A DNA stretch of 64,000 nucleotides, taken from assembly GCF_050947875.1 (NCBI RefSeq), contig NC_134570.1:242350584-242414583 (forward strand). Reading direction: 5' to 3'. The stretch is from Dermacentor variabilis. Lineage: Eukaryota > Arthropoda > Arachnida > Ixodida > Ixodidae. Position 1 is the first letter of the stretch. Each line of letters starts with the position of its first letter. Positions 30,533-42,062 of the stretch are shown one piece after another. A program made the translations under genes and the position numbers. The notes under the pieces were generated by a model. The model did not search any database, was not told the origin of the DNA, and saw nothing but the letters and a program-made list of their open reading frames with translations.

Positions 30533-31720
30533 CTAGTTTTCAGTTATTATGTCGGGCTTATAAGCCTGCTTGTGTCCTGGAATATCTGCACGGTTATGTA
30601 TCCTGTAATTTAATTTCTGGCCATGTGCTTGCAAGTCGCGTGTCAATCTCCTGATTTTCCTGACAATCTTGTGTGATGTGCAGGCCCAAATAGTTTCTAG
30701 TGAATCCATGCAGGGTGTTGTGCAGGGTGTAATCTGCACTACAAGTGCTGCTTTGATTGCTTTCAGTTCAGCTTTTCTAGGTGTAGGATGACCTGGAATG
30801 GTACTCACTTATATAGGGTTTAGCTTTATGTAGTGTCATACTACTGTTACACTGCTATTGCCATGCCATATGTGCCTTATGTTTGCTTGCATCTTCATGA
30901 TTAGCAACCTCCTCTGTGTGTTTGGCAGTTGCATATAGTCTCCTGGCTTAATTGTTTGCCCCCATATTCCACGGTATGGGCCTGTTGTGTTTCAAGTTCA
31001 GGCACTCCCGAGGTTGTGTTTCTGAAGGGAGGGTTAGTCGTCTTTGCATCTCATATGCTAGCTGGCATAGTATCTTGGGACGAGGTTCTGAGCTCTTGAG
31101 ACAAAGAATTTGTGCTGCAGGCTGCAACTCTACTGTCTAGGTGCTTGTTCGTTAGCTCTTTCTCATAGAGGTCTTCAAGCATGGTAAAGTTGGAAAGACC
31201 TGTTATTACTACCCGATGCCTGTATTCGACGAGTTGTCTTTTTGTGTGCTGCTGGTAATTCATACCGTACCATACCTTGGACACAAGCACAGCATCTGCG
31301 ATTTTCTATAGTATCCATTTGTCCACCCCCATTATTTCGAGATTATTCTTTTCACCAGGTGTGGAAGTTGCGTCCAGGCATTGCATAATTGTTTCACCCA
31401 CGTGCTGGCTCTGCCGTCATGGGCTTACACTGGCTGAGGATTTGTGGATGTTGTCTTGTGGGCATACTTGTCCAGCTATGTGGATCACAATGTGCAATCT
31501 GGGGCAGTTCTTGATTCTAGTCTTTCTTTTTTTTTCGACGTTGATATGAGCTGACTTATCAGAAAGCGAGAGGCCAGACCGGCCAAGAAAGTCTGAAGTG
31601 TTGTCGAGGGCTTGTTGCATCATTCTTGATTTCTGCATAAGATAGCTTTCCCATAGACTGTAATACACCATAGGCTGTAGTGTTTCTTGTAGTATGCCCG
31701 TGTTGTTGGTATGTGTGGGC
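30533..31720 (-). pseudogene. I-type LINE relic: RT thumb to RNase H
   Basis: Minus-strand pieces read like an I-clade LINE. MMQQALDNTSDFLGRSGLSLS (31671-31417) is the RT thumb. KVWYGMNYQQHTKRQL followed by VVITGLSNFTMLEDLYEK (31290-31051) is the post-RT block. TPRKAELKAIKAALV, then DSLETIWACTSHKIVRKIRRL (30808-30533), is an RNase H remnant with the Glu and second Asp positions. Multiple frameshifts and stops. No endonuclease found. Confidence 0.5.
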
Positions 31721-33590
31721 CAAATGTACCTCCAACTCTCACCTGGAATTTTCTGCCTTTCAGAAAGTTACTGTTTAAGTGCTCTACCAAAAATGTTTTT
31801 GCTCATCGTTCCTCTTATTAGAGCAGCATGAGGTACTCCTGTTAAAAGCCTCTTAACTCTCTTCATTCTTTCATAAGCGGTACTACACAATGTCCTGCAA
31901 TAAAGTTCCTGCTGCTTATGGCCCACTCATATCTGCCAGAAGGGACAACTCTTGAAAAAGGTTTTCTTTGTGCTATGTGTGCGACGTATATGTAGTATGA
32001 GCATTCATGCCTTGATATTATACATCTGTAGAACCAGCTTCCTGACAGAGTACTTGCTATACCTGATCATGCTTATTTGTGCAGTGCTGTTGAACAATAC
32101 ATATTGATGCAATGAATATTTACACACTCGAATTATCACGAAACATGGTTGTTTTACAATTCTGCCCTTTGCTTTCTATTGGTGTTAGATTTTGCATAAG
32201 CATGCCCCCCTATGCAATAGTATATTGAAGTGCAAGGGTTCAATAAAAGGTGATGAACTAAATCTAAGTGCAAGAGCTTTTTTTTTCACCTATGGCTCCC
32301 ATTGAAATGCGACTTCCATGGCTGGCAAAACAACCCCTCGCCTTGTGTTAGCAGCAGAATGCTATAGCCACAGTGGCAGGTGAGCAAATTGAAGAACAAT
32401 ATTTCTGTCTATAATTTTTTTTCTTGCCTGTATGTAAGTAAAGTTTGGAATAAGTTTGTCATTGCAAAAAAGCCCAGTTTGTGTTATTTTATTGAATAAA
32501 CCACATATTGTGTATAGTTGAAATGCAGAAATTTGTTCTAAAATCCTCGGGTGATATATGTTCTTGCAAGTAGCATGGTATTTCATTATTTATAAAGATA
32601 GTAATCGCAGCGGATATCGTTATATGGTTTTACACACTAATATATGTGATCACAAACTTATTAGAAACTTACTAGAAACATGTAAGGCATGAATGTTTCT
32701 GCACACTTGATCAGCCGTGAACGTGCAAGAACTGCTTGTACTGGCTGACTTCACTGCACAGTTTTGATTTACTTTTCTTCAGCGTGTCGTTTTATACTGT
32801 TTTATCCCCACTAGAACAGGCCATTTGCCTGCTTTTCGCATTGTTGCACGAGTTCTACATAATTGTGCAGGAGGGTACGTTGTCACTGTGCCATTATAGC
32901 AAGCAATTTACTTAATCTACTAGCTGTACAGTTAAGTACCTTGCAGAGCATGTGTTCATACAGATGCAGTAAGGATACAAAGTCCGCAACATAGTCAATG
33001 TTTATTGGTTTCTGTGCAAGAAAAAAAAAATATCCAGAGAAGAGGTGCAACTTGACGTGCATGTAATGTTTTATTCAAGCCACGGATTTAATGCTATCGT
33101 AGCAAATTCATTACGATAGCCTACACTTTCGCTCTGTCAAATTTAATAAGAGGCAAGATAAGCTTTCAAGATGCATCGGGAAATTCATGCTTGAAAACCG
33201 ACAAGAAAATGCAACTGAACGGTACCGCGTTCAGCGCAACGTTGAAACTTCGGGTACTTTGCTGTCTTGTCATTTGCCCTTGCCAAGTTTGAAGTAATTC
33301 AAGCTGCTTTGTAAGCGCGATTTCTGCATGCTACTCAGCAAAAGAAAATTGTGACGACCTCGTCGTCTGCTGGGGTTCGAACACCTCCTAGCACTGAGAA
33401 CTCCCAAAGGCGTACGAAGCAAACGTGAAAATGCACTTCATTTGCTGTGTAGCGTGTCAACAAACGCATAGCAATCGGAGAATGCAATCTGCGGTACAAG
33501 TTTTTATTCTCCCTTCGCGTACGTACCGAATTCGACGATCCACCTCTCCGCGCATTGCACTTGTCGTGCGAGACGCCATTTTCCAAAACA
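31721..33590. other. unassigned AT-rich sequence
   Basis: No recognisable domain; ORFs are short. 33335-33590 is more GC-rich and leads into the right TIR region. Confidence 0.4.
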
Positions 33591-33914
33591 AACCGGCGGA
33601 ATAGCTCCGTTGACAGCTCTCCGCGCAATTTCGACGGAAAATCGCAGCGATCGGTGCGACGGTGCGACTGTGCGACCAACCGGTTGGTCGCAGCCGAAAA
33701 TCGGGGGGTCGGCACTGCGACTGCGATTTTCATCGCAAACGGCGGAAATCGCACTTCCGGTGCGACGAAAATCGCATCATGTGAAACAGGCTTAACACTA
33801 GCCGGCCGACTCCGAAAGGGACCAGGATATGCGGCGTTCGTGTTGTCTGCTTCTCTCCTCGTATAGTCGCGTAGTTCGGCAGCTCGGAGCGGACTCTCGT
33901 TCGCTTCTCAATGT

Positions 33915-34600
33915 GAGGGCCCGTCCACGTTACCGGCACGGAAACTCGCCGCACGCCGTTTGCCGTTCGCGGGCCCCCGTGCGCCGGCGGTTTTGCTCGC
34001 GAACGACGAGATTTCCTTGCCGTAGAGAGGACGGGCCCGGGGATCCATTTGTGCGGCAGCCGTACGGCGAAGCGGCCAATCAGCGACCGAGGAGTGGTCA
34101 CTCTGGCACCGACGGCAGCTTCACCGCCTCTGATCGTTCGGTGCCGCCGATATCGTTGCTAGGCCTTTCCCGGTTTACTTCAAAGCTAAATTACGGCGCT
34201 TCGGAATGAATCACCGACTCTCACAAGCCGCAATATTTTCTTACCGTTGTCGCTCTTCGCAATAATTATAATCATCGCGACATGCACTTCGAATCGCCAG
34301 TTGTTGACCTCTGCTGGCGGAGCACGCGTATGCGCGAGCAGACGACGCAGCATAGTTTTACGTCACTATTTTTTGTGGTCCACGTGACCAAGCCATGTTG
34401 CGTTTCCTCCTCTGTGACGTCATAGCATCCCCCGGAGCCCAGAAACGGAAACCGCTCGGTATAATAATGCTATTTTTAAATTATTTATCGGATATATATG
34501 AATCCCGCTGTGTGTATCGTGCTCCCTGAAGCATGACGCAACGTTTGAATCAACAAACGCATGAACGAAAATTTTGATGTCTCCACCCCTTTAAGTAAAT
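33915..34600 (+). repeat. dispersed repeat, copy in plus orientation
   Basis: Counterpart of 28240-28735 in the opposite orientation: GGGCCCGTCCACG, GTTTGCCGTTCGCGGGCC, TTTCCTCCTCTGTGACGTCA and a final AAAATTTTGATGTCTCCACC then CCTTTAA. The middle is longer and diverged. Confidence 0.6.
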
Positions 34601-34765
34601 GGGTATCGCATGCGTCATACGCACTGTATGTGAACCTACGAAACCACGTACACATACTTTCACGCTGTCAAAAACCTGAAACTCTGGTAATTACGCGCGT
34701 GTTTGAGCACACCGCGTGCATGCGTCGTGTTGCAGAAAACTCTCAATGTGCGCGTGCTTTACGCC

Positions 34766-35502
34766 TTAAGAGGAAGCTTTAGCTCGGGTGCTCCTATCTG
34801 AATACACGTAAAAAAGAGAATTCGTTTTTCTCGGCACCAACTGCACCGATCTTGACGAGGTTTGTTGCATTGAAAAGAAAAAATTTAAAAATCTAGTGAC
34901 GGCCAAGGTTTCGATTTGTTATATAGATCCTCATTTTTTAATTAAAAATTAGTAAAAATAGAAAAATTTCAGAAAACGACACTTAAGTTTACAACTGCGT
35001 AACTTAGCAAGGAAAATTGATATCATGATTCTGTGAAATGAATCTAATAGTACATCTAAAGCGGACAAAATTTATATGTTACACATGAACCTAGAAAAAA
35101 TTCAGTAATATGTAAATACAGCCTTTGCAGAACCCTTGTACAGAACGTAACAAATTCACGCAAGATATAAATGGACATATCAAATATGTCCGCTTTAAAT
35201 GACCTAATGGATGCCGTTTACAGAACCACGATATCTGATATTGATGCCGCATTATTAATTTATTAACGTCGTGCGTCTATATTTTTTCGATCTTCCGAAT
35301 TTTTTGAAAATTCTTTCCACATTATTCAAGCCTTAAATCCAAATTCCTCTTCCAACAGTCACTAGAATTTAACTTTCGCTTTCAAATAGAACAAATTTCA
35401 TCAAAACTGGTCCAGGGGTTATCTCAGAAAAGCGTTTTTGCGTTTTACATGTATTTGAATAGGCCGCGTCGGAGTTGGGCCCGAGGTAAAGCTTCCTCTT
35501 AA
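34766..35502 (+). mobile_element. TTAA MITE (copy 1)
   Basis: A 737-bp element counted with TTAA at both ends (34766-34769, 35499-35502) and inverted termini GAGGAAGCTTTAGCTCGGG / CCCGAGGTAAAGCTTCCTC. The interior is itself partly palindromic (AAAGCGGACAAAATTT and its complement). TTAA duplication is the hallmark of piggyBac-type transposases. No coding capacity, so non-autonomous. A second copy in the opposite orientation is at 50346-51078. Confidence 0.88.
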
Positions 35503-35640
35503 ATAATGGTCCTTTTCTCTATTTTCTTTTTCGCAATTCCAACACGAGATTCTCAAGGCCAGTTACCGACTGACGAAGCAAGATCTCGATTGAAAAAAGT
35601 GCTCCGCAGGGCTCGAACGAGCTTTTCCGCGGATTTCCTC

Positions 35641-35905
35641 CGGTAGCGTGTCCCAACCAGACGTACGCGATGGTACGCGGCCGCACGCGCAGCGCCGCGT
35701 CTGAACGCGTTCGGCGGCGCGGAGGCTGCGTCGCATGTTGACGCGCGGCGGCGTGGAGACCTTGCATGCTAGGCTTCTTGCGCCCGCACCGGAAGCTGCC
35801 GCTCGCGTCACCCGCCCGACGCGCCTCACGTGACGACGGCGAACCAACGCGACTTCCGGAACGATTCTTCGCGCGGCGTGCAGGCAAGCCCGGGCAAGCT
35901 GCATG
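35641..35905 (+). repeat. single diverged copy of the palindrome repeat
   Basis: CCAACCAGACGTACGCG, GCGCGGCGGCGTGGAGACCT, CCGGAAGCTGCCGCTCGCGTCA and ACTTCCGGAACGA follow the same order as the right arm of the palindrome at 18541-18790, with many substitutions. Confidence 0.75.
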
Positions 35906-36515
35906 CCACGGAGAAAGGAAACTCAGGAGAGGCCCTGACGTCACTCTTTGTGAAGCTAAAGTGAAGCCGGAAGTTGGCGTTGCTCATGGCGTTGCTCCGC
36001 CTCTCGGGCCAGCTCTCCTCTCTTGTTTACCTTTCCCGCGAAACCACGCCGCGCTGCGCGCAACTGGGCTGCTCGGACGCGCGGGCTCCGCAGCAATACT
36101 AAACAAAATCATGTAATCGCGATGTCTCAATTCATTACCGTTGCTGAAGTCATGTTGAAAGAAGTTCATAATGAACTTCGCAAATTGGGTCGTGAGGTCG
36201 AATCGGCTGCTTTTACCGGGTTTTATGAAAATAAACATGCTTTATCAGGCCAGCCAAATGAGCTATTCTCATCAACCGTGGGTACCGGCCGCGGCCCAGT
36301 TCTTGCGCGATATTAAAAAAGGTCGATCACCTTTATCGCTGTCTTCTACTTGCTTTTCTCTGCTTGGACTTCCTGGGGCGCTGAGACGATCTTGCGAGCT
36401 AGACGTCTGGCGATACGAAAAAAAAAAATGTACGCATTCTCACTGCACTGCAAGAGCGCACTGGAGACACCTACTTACGGCACACCGACCCATTTGCGAT
36501 CCATTTGGAGTTTAT
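35906..36515. other. unassigned
   Basis: No domain. ORFs of about 100 codons overlap on both strands. Confidence 0.35.
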
Positions 36516-36519
36516 GAGC

Positions 36520-37199
36520 TGTTATGATTGGGGGCTCAATCCCATCGCTCGTGATCCGTTGTCAAGATTGGAGCCGGGCATGAATTTGGCTCATGCCGTC
36601 GTCCAACTTATCCACGCTGAGGACGTTGATGAAGGGAAGCACTGCTTCTCATCGAGAACGAGGAATATGGGTTTATTTACAGTATTTATATCAGTCTAAC
36701 ATGACTGTTTGAGAAAGTACATCAGTCTAACATGACTGCTCGAGAGAGAGTGTCTTGAGCAGCCGCACAACAGCGGTTTTTAAACACTCGGTCCTCCCCC
36801 GATACCCAGGTGACGGAAACCGCCGTCCAAGCACCGTAGCCGAGTTGACCAGGCACCGTAGGGGAGAACGAGGCACCGTAGGGCCATTTATTCCCCGAAC
36901 TGCAGCGCGCCCGCCGGCCGCCCATTGTCTGGCGTCTTGGTCGGCGCGTGGGAAGGGGTGTCAGTAGACGTTCCCGCGGGTCTGTAACAATAGTTGGCCC
37001 GCCGAGCCCGTTTATTTACAATGGCAACTTCGTCAAAATCGGCTCCAGCGACGGAGAGTCGAGGACGCACGTATTGCTGTTCACACACAGTCGACTTAGC
37101 CACGCCGTGGCTAGAGGTGTGCGGCGACGCTCCCGGAATGTTGCCTCCACAGTCGCAACTGGTTGGCAAAACTTGCACTGCAGCTGGCCGTTTTTAACA
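36520..37199 (-). mobile_element. solo LTR, family A (copy 3)
   Basis: A 680-bp LTR, minus-strand sense, flanked by a perfect 4-bp duplication GAGC (36516-36519, 37200-37203). It starts TGTTAAAAACGG and ends AATCATAACA on the minus strand. TATA-like and AATAAA signals sit as in copy 2, and there are two GTCTAACATGACTG-type repeats near 36690-36740. Confidence 0.88.
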
Positions 37200-37203
37200 G
37201 AGC

Positions 37204-37995
37204 GCAAATACATTCTCGCTTGAGGAATCATCGTGCTTTATTGAACAAAGTTCGGGTGGCCGCGCATCACTACCACAGTGCGCCGGCGAGGAGGCAAAAT
37301 GTCATCTCTGACTTCGTGTTTAAATTCATTGACTGCGGCCTGAGGTGCCTTCTTACCACGGTAAGTGAAGCATCACGTAACCGAAGTGTTGCGATAGCCT
37401 GCGCAAGGTGCAGAACAGTACGCGCGTAGAACCGGCCGATGTGCGACCATGGAACAGCCGTTTGATGCGTTCGCAGGCGTGCGTTCTGTGGCTCCTTGCT
37501 TACCCTTGCAGCGCATCCACTAACCTTCACTTCCCTGCGCTTCTCGCGCGCACAGATAAGATACGCCTGCCGTAGGGAGGATTCGTTCCTTAAAGGGAAG
37601 CTGAAGAGTCTGTCGAATTCAATAAGACGCTCATATACGGATGCGGGAACCTTATAACCTTGCACGTAAACTTTTTTTGGGGGTGGGGTGATTTTTCACT
37701 TAGGAACGACGTAATCGCCGGTTAAAACTGCGCTGTCGCTCCGCCCCCCCCCCCCCCCCCACGAGCGCCGCGCGCTGCTGCTGACGCTAACCATGCGAGC
37801 GGAGACCGGAAACCGCGCCGTAGTGACGTCAGCACTGGTGTTCCGCTCCCTCGCAGTCTCTGCGACCGTGCCTGACCGCGCTTGTTTCTGCGTGCGTGCC
37901 GTCATAATCTGCCTCGCTCGAGCCTGCATTCATTTGTTTGTGGGTATGTAGAGTGGTAGTTGACGTGCGCAGCATCAGTTGAAGTGGTGGGCCGA
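37204..37995. other. unassigned; poly(C) at 37741-37759
   Basis: GC-rich with overlapping ORFs, no domain. A run of about 19 C residues lies at 37741-37759. Confidence 0.4.
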
Positions 37996-38180
37996 TCATA
38001 CCGGCGTTCTGTGCAGCCTACGGTTGCACGAACACCAGCGGCCGCGACGATGTTCCATTAGTCCCCGCAAGACAAGAAGCTTGCAGCTAAGTGGGATGCT
38101 GCTGTGAATCGAAAGAATTTCAAGCGCTCAAGAACAACAGGGCTGCGCTAACCACTTCCGTGACGACGATTACTACCAGA
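37996..38180 (+). pseudogene. THAP zinc-finger relic
   Basis: Three reading frames in succession spell a THAP-type C2CH finger: FCAAYGC (Cys codons at 38010 and 38025), then KKLAAKWDAAVNRKNF (the conserved Trp at 38092), then CANHFRDDDYY (C-x2-H at 38144-38155). About 39 residues separate the second and third Cys, within the family range. Two frameshifts and a TAA break it. THAP domains bind DNA and occur in P-element-type transposases and in host regulators; I cannot tell which this was. Confidence 0.6.
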
Positions 38181-38189
38181 GTTTATCAA

Positions 38190-38725
38190 TAAGGCGTGAA
38201 TGAGTGAGAGTACGACTTTCTGCTAGCAGGCTTTCTAAACGCAGCGCGAAAAGGTCGGGGCAACGAACGCAAAAAGGCAGGACGGGTGCGGGCGGACGGA
38301 TGGTAACTAGTCTTGGAAGATCTTATGAATACACGAACTCGTCCAAACCTGGATTTTGATTTATTGCTTGCTCCTTCGTGTTAGCACGCTGAACGGAAGG
38401 TACATGTTCATCTCCCACCCTTGACGCAGGTTTCGTCGCAAACCGCCGTTAATTTTCTATTCGCACGTGTGTTGTGAAACAGCCCACATGCAGGTACCAT
38501 AATGCAGTGCAATTGTAAGGTTTTCATGTGTTTGAAAGCCGGCGCACGCCAGGACGCCGCGCTCCCCCTCGCGCACAGAGAGAAAGCGGCTGTTTCACAT
38601 AGCCGACGGAATTCGCCGCACATACATCTGGCGCACAGCGACCGCAAAGAAAGCAGTCTATCATGCTATGCGAAACATAAGCTGGAACCTGGCAGTGAAC
38701 CATACTACAGAGGGGAAAGACCGAG
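38190..38725. other. unassigned; outward-facing TIR-like ends
   Basis: TGTGAAACAGCC at about 38469-38482 and GGCTGTTTCACAT at about 38587-38601 are further copies of the terminal motif seen at 28740 and 33793, here facing away from each other. No gene supported. Confidence 0.4.
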
Positions 38726-38729
38726 CGCA

Positions 38730-39136
38730 CTACTCTTCCAAGCTCGCACATCATCTTTGGCCACTCAACAACGACGACACGAACGGTTCGACTCGGACCC
38801 TTCGTGCCCCCGTGTCGCAAGTTGCAAGTCAAATGTTTGGACCGTTCGTGCCAAACAGTTACCCACGTGGTGCAAGTCTGCCCACGCCTGCATGATAAAC
38901 CCCGAACACCGCCAAGTTTGACTGAACTCTTGGGCCTGTCCGGTCAAATGAACGAGCCACAAATCGATCGGATCCAGTCAACGAAGAGCCTATTGCTGCG
39001 GTGGGAACGGCTCTGCAGACAAACCGAAAGCAGACCGGCTGGGTTAACGCCCAACACACCCCCTTTGCCAACCTCACACGCCGGCACGCCACCTCTTGAA
39101 CACCGATGCATAGACGACGGCTGCGCAGAGTGCTGA
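38730..39136 (+). pseudogene. LINE C-terminus with CCHC-like knuckle
   Basis: ALLFQARTSSLATQQRRH (38502-38921 frame) and, after a frameshift near 38810, TVTHVVQVCPRLHD with the H-x4-C half of a zinc knuckle. This order (LFQART, then C-x2-C, then H-x4-C) is the standard C-terminal end of LINE ORF2 proteins. The RT is absent. The tail continues LTELLGLSGQ to a stop at 39136. Confidence 0.45.
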
Positions 39137-39630
39137 GTGGAGCCACAGAACAGCTGGTGGCATAGAGTTTGCTACAAAAATTTTTGTAGGAAACTATGCC
39201 TGGTGGTGCCCAGCTAGATCTACCCATGCGACGGTAGCCAAAGCGTTGGCTGTAGGCTGGCTGCAGGCTACGAGAGCTACGAGGCAACACCCATGCGCCG
39301 CCATGCCACTGACGACGCCGAACTTGGCTTGGCTTGGCTCGTCTTGGCGCGGCATTGCCTGCGGAACGCTGAACGAAGTGGGGACGGATCGAGCCGGGAA
39401 GCTCGGCAGCCCGCCGCGCTCGACCCGGCGCTAATCTTACCCGCTTTAGCCGCAAGTGCACACGATATCGTTTCGGTGCTTAGACGGGATTCTGACTTAG
39501 AGGCGTTCATTCGTAATCCCACGGATGGTAGCTTCGCACCACTGGTCTCTCGACCAAGCACGTGAACCAAGTGTCCGAATCTGCGGTTCTTCTCGTACTG
39601 AGCAGAATTACTATCGCAACGACCGGTCAT

Positions 39631-39667
<37 letters not shown>

Positions 39668-40790
39668 TCGTAGTGCTCATAGATAGTTATGCGAAATTGT
39701 GGTGAAACTCTACAGTACACGAGAAAAAAAAACAGTGGACTGTGAGAGACAGCAAAAAACTTTCCTGTGGTACCTAAAACGCCTGCCCTGTCAGGACTAC
39801 GAACAAACTTACTTACTTGCGTAGTCTGAGGGATAACGCGGCGTGCTCCGCATAGGTTTGGCTATCGGCGCTAAATAAAAATACTACGCGGGAGCCCTCC
39901 TGGACATTTTTGCAAGTACTCACGAAAGGACAGATGTATTTTACCTTTAAAATAATAATCTTGGACAAACAGAAAGCACAGAATGGTTTACAGACGCTAT
40001 CTCTTTACCTACTACGTGCAGTAAGCTGGGACACTGCGCGGTCGCCGCAATCGATTCCCCCGAAGCGGTTTCTTGCGTGAAAGCTAGGCAATCGGTGAGA
40101 AGAAAAAAAACTATGTGCAATATGTTCTTGTAGTGAGCTGTCTGGGTAACCAAACGGAGCCAAGCAGAGTGAAGCTTCAATGCAGCGATCGCACGGGTTC
40201 GCGGTGGCCGACTGCGCTTCTGCATGCATGTTCGCACACAATGTTTCGCTTTCGCTGCGAGCGCGTTTTCGCACCGTGCCGTGAGCTTTATGCCGCAGTA
40301 TATGAGCATTTGACGCAAGCAACCATTGTTGCATGCACATTATCAGAGCTGTTCAAAAATAATTTTGTTATAGCTAGGCTCCGACGGCGACTTAGTAATA
40401 ATTGTGATGTACCAGTCGCGACGATTTAGTCTTTTCTTCTAAAGTCTTGGAAGCTTCAATATGCTTATTTCTCAAGTTGCATCGCACTGTATGTTTATCC
40501 GTCTTTATCGGTTTATCGGCGAGCACTTGCCGGCTGCTTCTTAATCCAATACAATATTCGTTGTCTGGTGCTACACAAGTTTGAACCTATTCCATGCCTT
40601 TTTTTAAATGAGCTTTTTACCGTTTCCATTCGGAACCAAAATCAGAATTCTAGTGAACTTTCTTTCTCTCTTCATTATTATCATCATAGGTGTTACACTA
40701 GTGCATACGCAAAAGACTGTTGGACCCAATAGCCGCAGGCTAGTGGATGGGTCCGAATATGCAAAATCTAATAGACATTCGGTACAAGCA
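39137..40790. other. unassigned; short LINE piece at 40085-40200
   Basis: GC-rich ORFs at 39190-39660 overlap on both strands without domains. At about 40085-40200 the minus strand reads RCIEASLCLAPFGY, similar to GCIEASFCYAPFSY in the LINE tail at 44.4-44.9 kb, so a small related fragment is present. Confidence 0.35.
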
Positions 40791-40793
40791 TAA

Positions 40794-40866
40794 GCGGCAG
40801 CGGTGGCGTAGAGGCAGAGCATCCGCCTCGCGTGCAAGAGGACCGTGGCTCGAATCACGGTGCCGC
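40794..40866 (+). tRNA. tRNA-Ala(CGC)-like sequence
   Basis: Acceptor halves GCGGCA/TGCCGC pair; box A TGGCGTAGAGG and box B GGCTCGAATC are present. By alignment to metazoan tRNA-Ala the anticodon is CGC, but the anticodon stem has two mismatches and the D stem is poor. Probably a tRNA pseudogene or SINE head. It lies just upstream of the RTE element's 5' region. Confidence 0.5.
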
Positions 40867-41159
40867 GCAATTTTCCACCGGATTAAAAAAAATCCGCGTG
40901 TTGATAAAATTACATAAAACAGGCCTGGAGTGTGGCCAGATCCCTGTGACCAGAATCGGTAACGCACTCCCTCACCACAGCAGGATTGGCCACCCTGGTG
41001 CAGTACTTGGCCACAACCTCCTATATGAACACAACAATCAAACCCCGGCCCTCAGTCCCCAGCAGCTGCGAAGCAACCGACCACGGCGGCGGTCAGACCA
41101 GCGACGCAGCAGAGGGTGCTAAGAAACCCTGGCTCCGGACAGGCCGCCATTGAAATCTG

Positions 41160-42034
41160 AACCTGGCAACATTTAACACTAGAACGTTATCAAGTGAGGC
41201 GAGTATAGCAGTGCTATTGGAGGAATTATAGACGGCAGTAAATGGGATATAATAGGGCTCAGTGAAGTTAGGAGGACGAAAGAAGCATATACAGTGCTAA
41301 AAAGCGGGCACGTCCTGTGCTACTGGGGCTTATCGGAGAGACGAGAACTAGGAGTCGGATTCCTGATTAATAAGGATATAGCTGGTAACATACAGGAATT
41401 CTATAGCATTAACGAAAGGGTGGCAGGTCTTGTTGTAAAACTTAACAGCTACAAATTGAAGGTCGTACAGGTTTACGCCCCTACATCCAGTCATGATGAC
41501 CAGGAAGTCGAAAGCTTCTATGAAGACGTGGAATCGGCGATGGGTAAAGTCAAAACAAAATACACTATACTGATGGGCGACTTCAATGCCAGGGCAGGCA
41601 AGAAGCAGGCTGGAGACAAGGCAGTGGGGGAATATGGCATAGGCACTAGGAATAGCAGGGGAGAGTTATTAGTAGAGTTTGCAGAACAGAATAACATGCG
41701 GATAATGAATACCTTCTTCCGCAAGCGGGATAGCCGAAAGTGGACGTCGAGGAGCCCGAATAGCGAGACAAGAAATGAAATAGACTTTATACTCTGCGCT
41801 AACCCTGGCATCATAAAAGATGTGGACATGCTCGGCAAGGTGCGCTGCTGTGACCATAGGATGGTAAGAACTCGAATTAGCCTAGACTTGAGGAAGGAAC
41901 GGAAGAAACTGGTACATAAGAAGCCGATCAATGAGTTAGCGGTAAGAGGGAAAATAGAGAAATTCCAGATCAAGCTACAGAACAGGTATTCGGCCTTAAC
42001 TCAGGAAGAGGACCTTAGTGTTCTAGAGGAATAG
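41160..42034 (+). pseudogene. RTE ORF2 endonuclease domain
   Basis: APE-type endonuclease: TFNTRTL and LSEVRRT near 41170-41280 (the first in a leading frame), VQVYAPTS, LMGDFNARAG (catalytic Asp/Asn kept), EIDFILC and CDHRMVR, where the normal SDH has become CDH. The long ORF is 41294-42034. It ends at a TAG just before the RT part; sequence between endonuclease and RT is deleted relative to a normal RTE. Reaction: nicking of target DNA to prime cDNA synthesis. Confidence 0.83.
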
Positions 42035-42062
42035 TTTAGAGGAATTTGAAATCCCACAAGTA

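Larger units (their letters stand above)
28740..33793. mobile_element. possible DNA element bounded by TIRs
   Basis: AAGGCTGTTTCACATGCTGCGA at the left end (28740) and, inverted, AAGCCTGTTTCACATGATGCGA at the right end (33793) match at 20 of 22 positions. Both are followed inward by GCGAC/GCGATTTTCG-rich subterminal repeats. Flanking TAA and TTA could be a diverged 3-bp TWA duplication. No transposase is recognisable in the 5-kb interior, which holds a LINE relic, so the ends may instead belong to two different copies. Confidence 0.3.

Noticed and set aside
28740..33793. Intact autonomous DNA transposon
   Set aside because: Matching ends exist but no transposase is visible, flanking bases are not an exact duplication, and the interior holds an unrelated LINE relic.
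39190..39660. Possible coding region with 126-200-codon ORFs
   Set aside because: ORFs overlap in antisense with no recognisable domain; not enough support.
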